From the NCBI GenBank assembly GCA_034670405.1, contig JAXDDX010000160.1, forward strand, positions 932,501-996,500: a stretch of DNA of 64,000 nucleotides. The letters are read 5' to 3'. The first letter of the stretch is position 1. Every line of letters begins with the position of its first letter. This DNA is from Hoplostethus atlanticus (taxonomy: Eukaryota > Chordata > Actinopteri > Trachichthyiformes > Trachichthyidae). The position numbers were made by a program, and so were the translations under genes. The notes beneath the pieces were generated by a model, which ran no database searches, had not been told where the DNA came from, and was given only the letters and a program-made list of their open reading frames with translations. Positions 10,701 through 23,430 of this stretch are shown piece by piece.

Positions 10701-13700
10701 TCACGCTGTTAATTGAAGTGCCATCTTTCATCTTTGCAGACTGCGTGGGGTTAAACGGGATCTGCTTTATAAACCAATACAGGGGATATGTTTATGTAGT
10801 CTTTTAGCCGGGGTGATCTGTTTGTCTTTGAATTGCCACCGGTCATTGTCCTGTTGCTGCGCTTGTCTTTGAAGTTGAGATCAAAAGGATTGAAAGGACG
10901 CCGGGCTCATGGGACATTCATGCTGAAATTCCAGGTTGCTGTAGAACAGCAGTACAGCCTGAAGCCACCAGAGGGGTTCGGGACAGTTCACGTCCAGTTT
11001 CAAACATGAACTGAAATTCACATTCTGGTGGAGCCCACATAAAAACATTATTTATAGACGGGATATGAGAACCATTTTATGGAAAGGACTTTGAATTTAC
11101 AGATTACTGAGATTCTTGTGGGATGGGGAAGGGAGCGGAACCCAACTGATTATCCTCATAGGCTGGATGTGATGCTGAATCATCATAGAGGTGGTTTTCA
11201 GTTTTTCTTATTTTTCCCATTCCCGTCCTTCCATTCTGTGTTCTGATTACATCCCTTTCATATATCACTCCCTTGCAGAAACAGTCAGGTGTTTCAAGAA
11301 GAGGAAGAGTTTCCCAAGACCCTTCCTGTTTCTCCTGAACCAGACATTGAGCTTCCTCCTGCTGGAGGGGACCAGGGTCGGACACCTCCTCCTATTGCAC
11401 GGGACCAGGGTCGGACACCTCCTCCTATTGGGCGGGACCAGGGTCGGACACCTCCTCCTATTGGACGGGACCAGGGTCGGACACCTCCTCCTATTGGAGG
11501 GGACCAGGGTCGGACACCTCCTCCTATTGCACGGGACCAGGGTCGGACACCTCCTCCTATTGGGCGGGACCAGGGTCGGACACCTCCTCCTATTGGACGG
11601 GACCAGGGTCGGACACCTCCTCCTATTGGACGGGACCAGGGTCGGACACCTCCCACCGAGGAGCCAACGCTAGCAGCTGTGGACAACAACCAGGAAGAAG
11701 CTAACAATCCCAACAGAACTTCAAATAAGGTCTGTAGGATAATGGAAGATGTTTTAATGTTTAGAGATGGTTTAAGATGGTTTAATTCCAAAATGAGATT
11801 CCCTCCATGTTAAAAATGTATACTGCTCTTACAAAGTGATTACTGGCATGAACGTAAAGCACAATAGCCGGGCTCACCTCCGGCTCGGGAGCCGGACGTC
11901 TCAATAATGCATATAATACACTATATGACCAAACGTCAGTGGACCCCCTACTAGTTACTGAGTTCAGGTGTTCCTCAGGGTTTGGGCTTGGCCCCTTAGT
12001 AATCTTAATGCTACAGGATACCAAGACATTTTAACCAATTGGGCGCTTCCAACTTTGTGGCAACAGTTTGGGGAAGGCCCTTTGCTGCTCCAGCATGACT
12101 GAGCCCCTGTGCACAAAGCCAGGTCCATAAAGATGGTTAGACCAGTTTGGTGTGGAGGAACTGGATCAGCCTGTACAGAGCCCTGACCTCAACCCTATTG
12201 AACCTTTGGGAGGAGTCAAGTCAGGTTTATTTATAAAGCACATTTAAAAACAACAAGGTTGACCAAAGTGCTGTACAAAGCCTAATAACTAATAACAAAT
12301 GATCAGAATCAGAACGCCGATGGCGAGCCAGGCCTTCTCTCCAACATCACTGCCTGACCTCACTAATGCTCTTTTGGCTGAATGGGCACAAATTCCCACA
12401 GACACTCCAACAGCTTGTGGAAAGCCTTCCAGAAGAGTGGGGGGGTCCAACTCCATGTTAATGCCCATGGTTTTAAATGGGATGTCCAGCAAGCTCATAT
12501 AGATGATGGTCAGGTGTCCACTGACTTTTGGCCAGATAGTGTAGATAATAGGGCTTTGTTTTCCAGGGTGAGGGGCACCAGGCAGGCTGTTTGAGTTTGT
12601 CCCGGTGGACGAGAGGGTCGCCTCAATGTGAATACGATTTGCACATTACAAGTACTCTGCCTTCTTCTTCTTGACCAGCGGTGAGGTGCAGTGGCTCCAG
12701 TAACGCAGGCGTTGCCCGCTAAGCAGTATAGTTTGTGAACAGTAGCTAAACAATGTGGTTGCTAAGCTACACACAAGTACAGGTATGAGTGGTGATTGTC
12801 ACTTGGTGGATAAATATTTGAAATAACTTACATGGTCACAGGTGTGTTTATCTGGTATTTCACAACGACCTCCAACCTGACTCGGCCAATCAGAACCGAG
12901 GACCGGGACTATCCGTTTGATCAGTAACAGTTTGGAATAAAGTACCTGCTGATGAGATTGTGACTGGGAGGTTTCCCTGGGCATCACACTGCCCTTGAGC
13001 AAGGCACTGAACCCCCAACCTCTCCAACAAGTCTGTTGTTTTTTTAGGGAGCGACTGCACCGTCAAAAGAAGTGAAGGATGACCAGAATGGCGTTTCACC
13101 TCCTGTACCAAAGAAAAGAGTTTTACCTGCTTGGATGACGAGCGCTGTAGCGTCGCCCAAGAGCCCCTCCTCCACCCCTAAAGGTACCAGGTCTTCAGTC
13201 TGTTACTTAACAAAGAAATGTACCTACAAACGTCTTTGATAACTTCCCATTTGGTTGGTTTGGTTGGTTACAATTGATTCTCCACTGTGGCCTTTTCCTC
13301 ACTAGACGACCTTTAATGCTTTGTGCAGCTGAACTGTGTTCACTGCGTCTGGCTGTGTTTTTTCATGTCTGCCCTCCAAGACGCCTTTGCAACTGTTCAA
13401 GAATATGAATCAGTGAAGCGAAGACCAGAATGTTCAGTCAGATCTCGGTACGAAGATGAACCGGTGACCTTTAGCTGGAGGAAACCAGGCCACGCCGCAC
13501 GCTGACCAGATTTCACAGCCCTCTGATTTCTCTGGTTTGATCTGAATTCCTTCACTTTGTTAATTCAGCCAACTATCCTTGATCCTGCAGCCCGGTCTTC
13601 CCCTGGCCCAGTCCAGCTCTTGAAAGCAGACTAGGTTATTAGTTTTTCAGACAGGACTGTGAAGACAGGCAACAAAGTGAGAAGAGAGAAGTGGGACATC

Positions 13701-14312
13701 CGTAGACTGACCTGGATTCAGACGTGGTTGTGCAAACAATCTGAGTATCCAGAAGAAGTCTTAATACATTATCTAAATTTAAAACCTTTAAAAGTAATAA
13801 AATCAGTTATTAGAGCTCTTATTTTTTCACCTTGTAATGAGGTTTCCTGGTGCTGCATGTCCACAGAAGAGGGTTAGTAGTACTGCATCCTATCTGCTGT
13901 AATAATCACTATTGGACTTTGTGTCCCTTTAATTTCCTTGTGTCCTTTTTCTTATTCTGCACATTCCTCAGCTATTCTCAGTCGCAGATATTCTGGTTTT
14001 AACAGGTCTAAAAGCGTCTTTCTGAAACAAAGCCCTGCTAATAGCATGTTTTACCAGTCGGCAGCTCATATTTACGGTATATCTGACATGACTTGAACAC
14101 AGCATGAGCTTCGATTCGTAGATCACCAACATTACAATGGATGGACCTGTAGCGAGGAGGTCAAGGGTCACGGGAGATGGAACACATTCGTATGATTCAA
14201 ACAAAGATCATGTATGATGGAGAAGAGCTTGGTAAAGGAATGGAAGGAGAATTCGGAACAGAAAGTCGGTACAAGCTGTGTTGAGTTTGAACAGAACTAT
14301 CAAGATCTTTGG

Positions 14313-14391
<79 letters not shown>

Positions 14392-17300
14392 ACAAGGGTC
14401 TCAGGAATCCCCTGTTCCCCTGATGGAGTGATGGAGTGATGGAGTGTCTCCTTCGAGGATCAGGCTGCTCTTATAATTGGACCCTCATAGACTTCCTGCT
14501 TCCTTTTACTCTCACTGCTATCCGTCCTCCATCCATCCTCCGTCCTCCATCCATCCTCCATCCATCCTCCGTCCTCCATCCGTCCTCCATCCATCCTGCG
14601 CTACTTAAGGCTGGAGGCTTCACTGAAGGAAGCTGAGCCTGGGGGAAGGAACCACTTCGGGGGTCGAAAGGCCAAAACCCTCATGGCTGTCAGGACATCG
14701 TACTCCAGCAGGGTGTCATTAGATTCAGAAGACGTGCCCCTTAGCTTGTCATTTGCCATTTTTAGTTTTTTTTTTTTTTTCCGGTGAGATGTTTTTAGAA
14801 ACCCCCTGCTTTTCTTTTTTTTTCTCAGCTTATTCATTTCATCTCTTGTCATGTTTTATCACTTCTCTTATATCAGTCATCATTCATGCAGCTGAAGTAC
14901 ACCAGCACCAAGCACCAGGAAGTCCAATGCCTGACATATTTGCTCCTGACATTCAAGAGAGGGTCATGAGTCTGAGTTACTGTATATGTCAGAGCATCTG
15001 AACCAGAGGACGAGGCTCAGAACAACACAGTGTTGTGATGTTGGTTCCTTCCCCTTTTTAAATGGGGTAGATCAGTGTAGTAATCATTGTGGTTCACCTC
15101 TCCAGAACCCCCTTTACTCACCATGACGGGTACTTATATGAGGAATCTGACTCGGGTATTGCAGTAATAGGCCTCAAATGGTCTTGAATGTTAAATTCAG
15201 GCCTTCAATTCAGTTTTAAAGATCTTAATATATTCTGATAGTCTGTAGTCGTTTGTGTTTTTTCAAATGTGAAATTGGTCTTATATTTTATTCTAACTGG
15301 CATTTAAAAGTTCTTAAATCAGCTTTAATTTAAGTTGATGAAACTTGCAGCCACCCTGAAATCACGGGTAGCCATGCATTATGGGAATTATTACGTCAGC
15401 ATGGCTAAAATGCAGCTTTACCCAATTGGATTGCTTGACTGAAACTACCCACATGGTTCACATGGTTCACACACAGTTGGCCAGCAGGATGAGTAGATGC
15501 ATCAGAAAGGAAGTATATTATACATGCTTGTACCAGGTGTCTTGTACCAACAAAGCATGAGTGCAGTCACACACCATTCTAACTCTGCAGGGGGTCGACC
15601 AGTTATTGATCAATACTAATGGTTCATTGATTACTTGGCTGCAGAGAGTTCTGGCTTTCAAAACCCACTTTCCAGCCTGTACTCTGTAGCACCATGCAGC
15701 ACCTTTTACATTTTGTTCTCTTCTTCAGGTTAAAGTGCCTTTGAGTGTCTTGAAAAGCGCCAGACCACTCAGTTGTCTTGTTATCTTGTGTGTGAGTGGG
15801 GCGATGCTGTGTCTGGTGTTTCCTCCCTGTTAAAGCTCCATCTTCTGTTAAGGAGCGGGTAAGAAAGGCAAGGGACCGGCGACGCCAGCCACCAGCGCTA
15901 ACGTTGGTGTGCCGAACCAGACCAGACCCACGACAGCCATCTCACCGGAGGACTCAGAGCACAGCGAGGTGGAGGACACGCCCAGGAAGAAGAGGAGGAG
16001 GAGGAAGATGAGTGAAGAAGATGGAGAGGCTAAAACAGTGAGTAGTCATTTTGAACTGTTTAATTTAAGCTGGGATTGTAAATTGCATCTTCAGCCTTTT
16101 ACTTACAAAATGGTGACATTATACTAATAATAATAATACATTTATTTTATATAGCGCTTTAAAGACGCTTAACATTAAAATCACAAAGAATAAAAACACA
16201 ATCAATATTACAATAAAATAGAGAGAAAATAAAAACAAACGGCTGAGGAAATGAAAATGATGAGACATTTAAAAGCAAGGAGGATGTGATCATGAACAAC
16301 AAGTATCATTCATTTGCCTTCTGTCTCTGTTGTTGTGTGTTGACTTCCTGAACGGTCCAATGGTGAAACTCTACTCACTAAGTCACTGGAAGGTCTAATG
16401 AGTTTCCAGGTGATACGATAGTGTGAAGACGGTCAGGTCAGGGTTACATGGTCTAGAGATGCAACAAACAGGCACTTTGTTGAACATCTACTTTTTGGAC
16501 CGTCAAAATAAAGCGTCACCCAATCCTTCACAGGCACCCAAAGCCAGGCAGCAGAGGGAGGAGAGTGAGGAGTCTGACAGCTTCGACATGGAGGTGCAGG
16601 AGGGAGGAAAAGGAGTTGAGACGTCTACGGCTAACAGAGACGCTGCGACGCCGACGGCTGACAAGCACGAGTCCGACAACGAGGGCAGGAAGTCCAAAAA
16701 TGGACAGATGGCCAAAAGGGCGGAGCCTCCCGGATCTAGTGGTGGCTCTGTGTCTGGCCCCGCCCCGTCCACAGCCCGACTCAGAACACCTTGTCCATAC
16801 GGGAAGGACTGCTACAGGTAAATGCTGTTGAGCGGTGTTAGAGTGAAAACACAGTGAAGGTTGAATGTTAGATGTTCCAACAAGTAATTGCCTCCGAGGC
16901 CTGCCAGACGTCTTTGATGTTGCCCATTATCTCCAAGACAAGTGCACTCCAGCTGATGAGCACGAAGCGAACCATATAAGCTTCAAGTCCAAAAGCTTCC
17001 CGAGCAGCTGCCTCGCATCAGTGACTCAGACAAGCTTTCCACTTCAGAGACGTTTTTTAAGATTTAACACTTGAAGCGGCTGTTTTGTAAAGTTTTAAAA
17101 AAAAGTTTGTCTTTATTTTTTAGACAAGACTGCGAGACTAGTCTGTAAAAATGAACCCATGTTATCAGAACACGCCGTAGATTCACCCTGTCTGCCCAAA
17201 TTAAATTCTGGTGTCTGTATGGTAACTGGTGGGGAAACTCCACACAAGTGACGAATCGAAACAAAATTGTGTCAGAAACGAACCCCCGGCATTACAAGCA

Positions 17301-19926
17301 CACAATGCCGGGGGTTCAAAACATGGTACAAAATCCATCTCACACTTGGATGGTGGGTGTGTAATGTAGGAGCAGCAAGAAGACGTCGTTAAGCTGAAGA
17401 CCTCATGGCTGCTTCTTCTGCCTTTCAGAAAAAATCCAATACATTTCCAGGAGAGCAGTCACCCTGGGGACAGCGACTATGAGGAGGAGGAGGAGGAGGA
17501 GGAGGACGAGGAGGACCGACCGGCGGACCGTCCTGAGTGCCCTTACGGCACCGACTGTTACAGGTTGAGCGGACATCATCATTTTTATTATTGTCATTAT
17601 CGTTGCTGGATGAACGTCGGAAGTACAAAGCGAAACCTAACGACTGGTATTAGTCGCAATGAAAAACTCACATCCTGCAACACTTAAAGTATTTCTGAGA
17701 GCCTGTCTTTCTTCCCCTTGCAGGAAAAATCCTCTTCACAGGAAAGAGTACAAACACACGAAAAGACCAGGTAGCTTTCTTACGTTTTTATTCAATCTGA
17801 TCTTTTTTTCCGTGTCCATGCTAACAGTGAATGATAATGAGATCATTTCCTTCTATATAACCTGTTGATGGTGTAGCTTTAATATCCACAATTCACTCAA
17901 GTTATAGGAAGGCTGCTGCACCCAGAACAGTTGGTATGTTATCTTTATGGAGAATACTTACTCAAAGGAATGGGATCACACAGACAATACATTTCAATAT
18001 GTCATATATAACACAGGTCATCTGTCCATGAAAAGTCCAAAAAAGTGTTAAATTTGATTATCTAAATTGAAGGCCTTAAAAAGTATTAAAATAGCTCAAA
18101 GCATTAATGAACTAACAAAATAAAAACATGACAAAAGATTTTCTGCGTTCACGGGAATTTCTGCAGTGATGTCAGAGACCCACCTCGGCCTCCAGATGGA
18201 AAGATCACACCCTCCATTCCACCTCAGCCCAACACACACACACACACACACGTTCCCTCACACCTGGCTCTATAACCCCATTGGGAAACAGTGACCTTTT
18301 GTTAGCAGGGGTCTATAAGCTCATTTCAGTGCCCTTCAGGACATAAAGCCCCATTGTAGTGGAAATGACCTGGTAACCCGTTCACCTGTTCCATGGGCTC
18401 CCAGGCGTATGCCTTTTATGTTTTAGTCATTTAGTTGACGCTCTTAAACAAACAATATTTAGTGAGTGAACAGCAGAACAGCCTTCCTGGACGAACAACA
18501 TTACATTCTTCCTCTCTCAAACGTTCATGACCCCCTGCAGCAATGATAATAAAGTATAATCCAATAGACTGAATTGAGATCAGTTGAAGATCAAATGGGG
18601 CGAGGAGAAGGTAAGACGTAGAATGGTTATTTCATTGGAGAAATACATTAACCAGATTAAGAAATCCTTCAGGCTTCAACATTTTTAATATTCCTACTTT
18701 TCCTATGATCATGATTTCCCTAGTACTACTTTATAATACATGACCATTCTTAATAATATGATGTATAATAATCTATAGAGGCTTTGCAGTCGCATGGGAT
18801 AAAAGCTGCTAAATGACTGTAATGTAATGCATGGCAAATCGAGCCAGCACGTCTGGATCCACCATGGATCCACTGGATCATCTGTTAGTTAGTAATGTGT
18901 CAGTAGAACCAGTTGACTGTCTGAACCAGGTTGTTGTGGTGTGTCTGTAGATCATCCAGTAACGTTCTCAGTAAAAGTGATCAGTGTGATCAGGTAGATT
19001 TGTCTCCAGATGTAGGTTACTGTGACTCAGTAAACTGTCTTGTCTTTAGCCCTAGTCTCTACTCCAAAACACTCTGAGTTGGAGCTGGAGAAGAGTCAGC
19101 TAGTTAACCTGAACAAACTGGTAGCTAGCTAACTAGCCAGCAGGCTAGTTTAGTTACTGTTAACATGGGACTACTAGCCACTGCTAACGCTAGCTTCTAC
19201 TAGATACATTAGCTAGTGTGCTAATCAGGTGTGTTAACAACAAGACAGTGATGGTTAGCTGACCAGATGCTATGGTTAGCTAGCTAACAAGCCTCATGAT
19301 CTAAACACTAAATCAATCAGATGGATCAGTGATGAAATGATCAGTTCAGTAGAAACAGACAGAATGAACCATGAAGATTCAATTCTGTTGAGACAGAAAC
19401 ACAATCAGCTGAGGATCCAACATGGCCGCCAGGGGATGTGTCACCTGAAATGATAAGTGTGCTGTGACCTCTGACCTCCTTACGCTTGGTTGTTTCTTAT
19501 GTTGGTGATCTAGGAGATGAAGCTACTTCATCAATGTGTTGTTACTGTTTACTCCTTGTACTTTTATAACTTTGTACTTTTATAACTTGTATTTTTATAT
19601 TTGTTCTTAGCACTAGCGTAGGGTGCCAGAGAGGCATAAGAATTTCATTGCCAACTTTTGCTTTTTTGTGAATGTTTGTGCATATGATAATAAAAAACCT
19701 TGACCTTGACCTTGCAGCACAGAGTACGAGGACAGTTCCCAGAAGGACTGCTGGTGATGAAGATGAAGATGATGACTTTGGGGACGATGACAGCTTCATT
19801 AACGACGACAGTGAGGACGTTGGCGACGACTTGGACTACGTCCCTCCAGACTCGGATGACAGCGGTAAGGAGGACATCAAACGACTCCAAATGGAAGCCA
19901 AGGCCTTTCAACAGAGGCAGAAATAA
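7784..19926 (+). CDS. aplf: Aprataxin and PNK-like factor (10 coding exons)
   Basis: Coding exons are 7784-7876, 9494-9565, 10467-10624, 11279-11729, 13048-13183, 15853-16037, 16534-16817, 17429-17563, 17724-17770 and 19718-19926. All junctions keep phase, giving 589 residues (human APLF 511). An FHA domain is at about residues 1-105, with GRGPFLG and KRVSRHHG; FHA domains of this family bind phosphorylated XRCC1/XRCC4. A Ku-binding motif, KKRVLPAWM, is at about residues 281-289. Two PBZ zinc fingers for poly(ADP-ribose), CPYGKDCYRKNPIHFQESSH and CPYGTDCYRKNPLHRKEYKH, each fit C-x5-C-x6-H-x5-H and each is split by an intron. An acidic C-terminus rich in D/E matches the histone-chaperone tail. 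A basic RKKRRRRK run in exon 6 could be a nuclear signal. The extra length comes mainly from the exon 4 repeat. The exon 4 donor (GTCTGT) is weak. Confidence 0.95.
11364..11660 (+). repeat. Coding minisatellite in aplf exon 4 (9 x 33 bp)
   Basis: Nine tandem copies of an 11-residue unit, G/A-x-DQGRTPPPI, occupy about residues 137-235 between the FHA domain and the Ku-binding motif. The two variable residues run GG, AR, GR, GR, GG, AR, GR, GR, GR, so the array looks like a duplicated four-unit block plus one. The unit length is a multiple of three, so copy-number change preserves frame. The tract is Pro/Arg-rich and probably disordered. Human APLF has no such repeat as far as I recall. Confidence 0.95.
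11919..12541. mobile_element. Non-autonomous Tc1/mariner element in aplf intron 4
   Basis: Terminal inverted repeats begin CACTATATGACCAAACGTCA at the left and end in the inverted CACTATCTGGCCAAAAGTCA at the right. Each is flanked by TA, the Tc1/mariner target-site duplication. Inside, CCTGACCTCAACCCTATTGA encodes the PDLNPIE signature of Tc1 transposases, but stops and a deletion remove the rest. A TTTATTTATAAAGCAC-type segment at about 12226-12300 interrupts the element and looks like a secondary insertion. Confidence 0.75.
12985..13030 (+). mobile_element. SINE-derived fragment next to aplf exon 5
   Basis: CCCTTGAGCAAGGCACTGAA followed by CCCCCAACC is a block very common in teleost SINEs. 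A second piece with CCCTTGAGCAAGGCAG is at about 42559. This copy ends within 20-30 bases of the aplf exon 5 acceptor, so repeat sequence contributes part of that intron's 3' end. Confidence 0.45.
14315..14390. repeat. (TG)38 microsatellite in aplf intron 5
   Basis: Uninterrupted TG run of about 38 units. It is followed at about 14514-14600 by an imprecise array of TCCATCCATCCTCCG-type units. Confidence 0.95.
18411..18830. mobile_element. Pair of inverted SINE/LINE-type 3' tails in aplf intron 9
   Basis: The left end has TTTTAGTCATTTAGTTGACG and the right end has GGGATAAAAGCTGCTAAATG. These are reverse and forward versions of the 3' tail found on many teleost SINEs and their partner LINEs. 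The region between has no open frame. A further reverse tail is at about 50960-51000 in kif16b. The two ends could be one element with inverted ends or two separate insertions. Confidence 0.4.
19008..19450 (-). repeat. Dispersed repeat of about 450 bp, copy B
   Basis: Reverse-complement copy of the 1331-1792 block, lying in aplf intron 9. Landmarks in order are TGTAGGTTACTGTGACTC, AAAACACTCTGAGTTGGAG, CTAGCTAACTAGCCAGCAGG, GGTTAGCTAGCTAACAAG and ACATGGCCGCCAGGGGATG. By eye the two copies differ at only scattered bases and small indels, so the dispersal is fairly recent. Confidence 0.75.
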
Positions 19927-20035
19927 GCTCATCCTTCTTTACTACTAACTGTGCTAGGAAAGGGCTAGGACCTTCTGTATCAGGCTAAATCACAAAGTGC
20001 CCCATCACCACTAGTTTAGATGCCATAGTCTGTGT

Positions 20036-20515
20036 ATGTACCCAGATGAAGTTCTGGTGTCAGCAGGAAGTCTTCTCCACACACAGGAAGCGACACATCA
20101 AAATGTAACGTCTCTTAAACAGCAGCTCACCAACATTACATCTTTTCCTCTCTCGTCCCTTTGGTTTCCTGTGGTTTCCTGTGGTTTCGTGTGGTGTAAA
20201 GCATCGCAGACCGGCCGCGGGCGTGGTCTGTGTAGTTCACTGACCTCACGTTAAAGGATTTCTGGGTATAGTGTATAGTGTCGCAAAGTTACCTCTCACT
20301 TCCTTTAAGGAGAGGTCAGTAAACTAAACGTCGTCTTCTTAGTGTATGGTGGGGTGGAGGTGGTGGAGGTGGTCAGTGTTGGTGAGTCCAGTTTTCTACG
20401 CCACTGTTTGTATTTTGTTTGCCGAGAAGAAGATGACCTTACCGACACCAGAATTCAAGTTTGTTTTAGGATGACATGACTCAAGTGCAGCTTTAAATCC
20501 AAATTCTCCCGTGCC
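20036..20515. mobile_element. MITE-like repeat fragments downstream of aplf
   Basis: It shares CATCTTTTCCTCTCTCGTCC and the GCAGACCGGCC and GATTTCTGGGTAT blocks with the copy at 1-360. It ends in AGTGCAGCTTTAAAT like the other family members. It is probably one rearranged copy or two overlapping ones. Confidence 0.5.
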
Positions 20516-20556
20516 GATAGTTCTTGATCCTCGTGTTGACAATATGCTGTTCACAA

Positions 20557-20562
20557 AATAAA
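20557..20562 (+). terminator. Candidate aplf polyadenylation signal
   Basis: AATAAA about 630 bases after the aplf stop. A second AATAAA is at 20906-20911. Which one is used cannot be decided from sequence. Confidence 0.45.
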
Positions 20563-22065
20563 TAATTCAGAATTGGTTATTTTGGTGCTGGGAAATACCA
20601 AAATGTTCTTTTAGGACTGTGAATACACTGGAAGTAGTGAGGACGAGAATCCAAAGAGTAATTAGAGTTTGTGAGTTTTGGGGGGGAAAAAAGAAATTCA
20701 GTGAATCTGTTTTTATAAGATAACATTTATTTTTTCATCTGTTAGATTCATTTGGGTTAAGATGTACTTTTTCTTGTTTGGGAGTCACTTGATCCACGCC
20801 CCTGTGAATATGTACTATAGATAGAGATTTCAGCAGCAGTAGTTGAGTTATAATGTTGATGCCTGGTGGAATGTCTTTCCTGTCTTTATTTCATGGAGGA
20901 GTGAAAATAAATGAAAATCTCATCCTGTGTGTTGTCACCTCGACTCAGACAGATGGGGAGGTGATGAGACCGAGATGTCAAACAGATATTGTACATGTCT
21001 TGTTCTTCAGCTCTCCTGCTGCCTGAATCTTTAATTCAGCAGCAGCTTTAATTTGTGGGATTGACTTTTCGCTGTGAGGGCTTATATCGATAGACTCCCA
21101 TTCTCAAAGGTCAAAAGTCAAAGAAAAAGGTGAAATCCAGCACAAAGGAAAGCTGCTGAATATTGGAAGCAGATCTGGAGTCAAAACAGTAGAAAACCTG
21201 TCATGAGTTGGGAATTGAACCTGGGTCGTCGGATTTGAAGGTAAACGTCTCCACACTCTTACTTTCCACCGTCAAACTACTTCCTGTTTCTAGCTGATCC
21301 GTTCCTGCTGGAGAAACAGATTCCTCTCACTTCTCATGCATGGAGCTCGTCATTTTTTGAGACCAGACTGGAATCAAACCCCCAACCCCTGGCAGCCTTA
21401 GAGCTACCAGACTGCACCTACAAACAGCACAGATATAAATGATGGGAGAACATGAACCTACATTATAGCAGAGAAAGAGACACATAAACCATTCCAAATA
21501 CATCTGACTGCCTGTCGGGATATTTTAGCACAAAAAGGTTTTACGGGAAGAAAGTTGCCAGATTCACACCATGAAGTTGTCAGGGGATCCAGCAAGCCTG
21601 TTCTGGTCCACTCATCTTTCAAACACTGTTAGTAAAGCTGCTGATAATCACATTTGATAACACACTGTTACATAGCGCCATGTAGAAATGAAGGTATCAA
21701 CATCACACCAGTACATGTGTACATGAACCTCTTAAACCCTCGGGTGCTGGACAGACACCCCAAAGAATCAGGACTATCAGGACTATACATGATCTTTGAC
21801 ACCTTAGTAACATTGTGACTGGTTTATCTGAATTTACAGTAACAAAGGAGAAATCTACATTTCAATCCCCACCTACAATATCACCAACATCAGAAAGTGA
21901 ATAATACCATGACACCACTGATCCCGTGGACAGATGTTTCATCATGCCAATGCTGCAGTCATGTCCCGTCGATGCAACACCACCGGGGTTCAGGTAGCAG
22001 TCAGAGTTCAAACTGCCTGTTGGAGCAGCAGGGTGACGGTGCAGAGCAAGACTGTGTTTTAACCT
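20563..22065. other. Intergenic, aplf to prokineticin receptor; tRNA-like SINE traces
   Basis: No gene is seen. Two stretches on the minus strand look tRNA-derived. The region 21420-21361 has an A-box-like GGTAGCTCTAAGG and a B-box-like GGGTTTGATTCC. The region at about 21225-21205 has a B-box-like CAGGTTCAATTCCC. Both are probably SINE heads, not functional tRNA genes, because no complete cloverleaf is evident. The 3' UTR of the receptor gene should begin on the right side. Confidence 0.4.
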
Positions 22066-23372
22066 CTATCTCTGCCAAGCTCCCTCCACCTCCTCCGTCA
22101 CTCGGAGGGATGAAATGTTCACCTCCCTGTCACCTGCCGTCTTGCCGGCCACGAAGGTCACCGACCTCAGCGGGAACCTGGTCACTGTCCTCAGGCATTT
22201 GGTGTTGTTCCGAACACTCACGAAACAGAGGGTGTTGATGACACCGTTGCTCATGGCGATGCACTCGATGATGTAGAAGGCCACCAGGGAGTTCCTGTCC
22301 GAGGTGATGAGCGTGGGGTAAAAGTCGCGGAGCAGGGCGAAGCCGTAGTACGGCGCCCAGCAGAAGACGTAGGCGGCCAGCACCAGGATCAGCACCACCA
22401 CCGTCCTCCGACGCCTCTGGAGCCTCTTCCGGATCTGCTCTGTCTGGAAACCCGGCACACTCTTAAACCACAGCTCTCTGGAGATCTGGATGTAGCAAAC
22501 CGCCATGACTGTCACAGGGGCCCATGAACTCCAGGGCGAAGATGAAGAGGAAGTAGGAGCGGTAGTAGACCTGCTGGTCCACGGGCCAGATCTGGGCGCA
22601 GAAGGTCTTGTGGGTTCGGCCGGCCACGTGCGGGTACGTCGTCTCTGAGGCCATGTAGGCCGACGGGATGGAGATGATGATGGGCACGATCCAGACGGTC
22701 AGGATCAGACAGTAGGCCGTCTGGTGCTTCATACGAGGCTTCAGAGGGTAGACGATAGCCATGTACCTGGTGACACAAACACAGGGATATTCAGAGAGCA
22801 CAGATCCACCATTATGGATCTCACTGTTATCAACGGCACAAACTCTGCAGCCTTGATTCAGAGCCCAGACGGATGTTTACAGGGAATCTGGAGCCACTTT
22901 GACACTTTGAGATACATGAAGATTATCCACCTTCCCTTGCAGGTTTTTACATGGTTGTGGATGTCAGCCGTCCCTGGCCATAGCGGTAGTGCTAGCTAAA
23001 GCTGCTGATGGATTTCACGAGAGGCTTATTGAGAAGCATCTGTCCTCCCGCCTCCTGCTGTGCTAAGCAAAGAAACCCAAGTCCTTTCATATATCAGGTC
23101 TTATTAGAGACGACACAGGGGAGCGCGACAGGAGAAGGGAAGCAGTAGGACTGGTTGTACTGGGCGGCTCCCTGCTGTGAATGATATTTACCAACACAAA
23201 GGACCTGATGTAACGTCCCTGGTGCTGTTCATGATGAACGCCTCCGTGGAAACCAAGTTTTGATGTAAGAGGACAGGAGAGGTGGCTGGGAGCAAGTATC
23301 ACCACCCATCACTGATGATGAATTAGACACACGACAGGAGGTCAGGAGGTTCAGATCCACAGGACAGCACAT

Positions 23373-23430
<58 letters not shown>

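Noticed and set aside
21897-22238. 113-codon plus-strand ORF
   Set aside because: Antisense to the receptor C-terminal exon.
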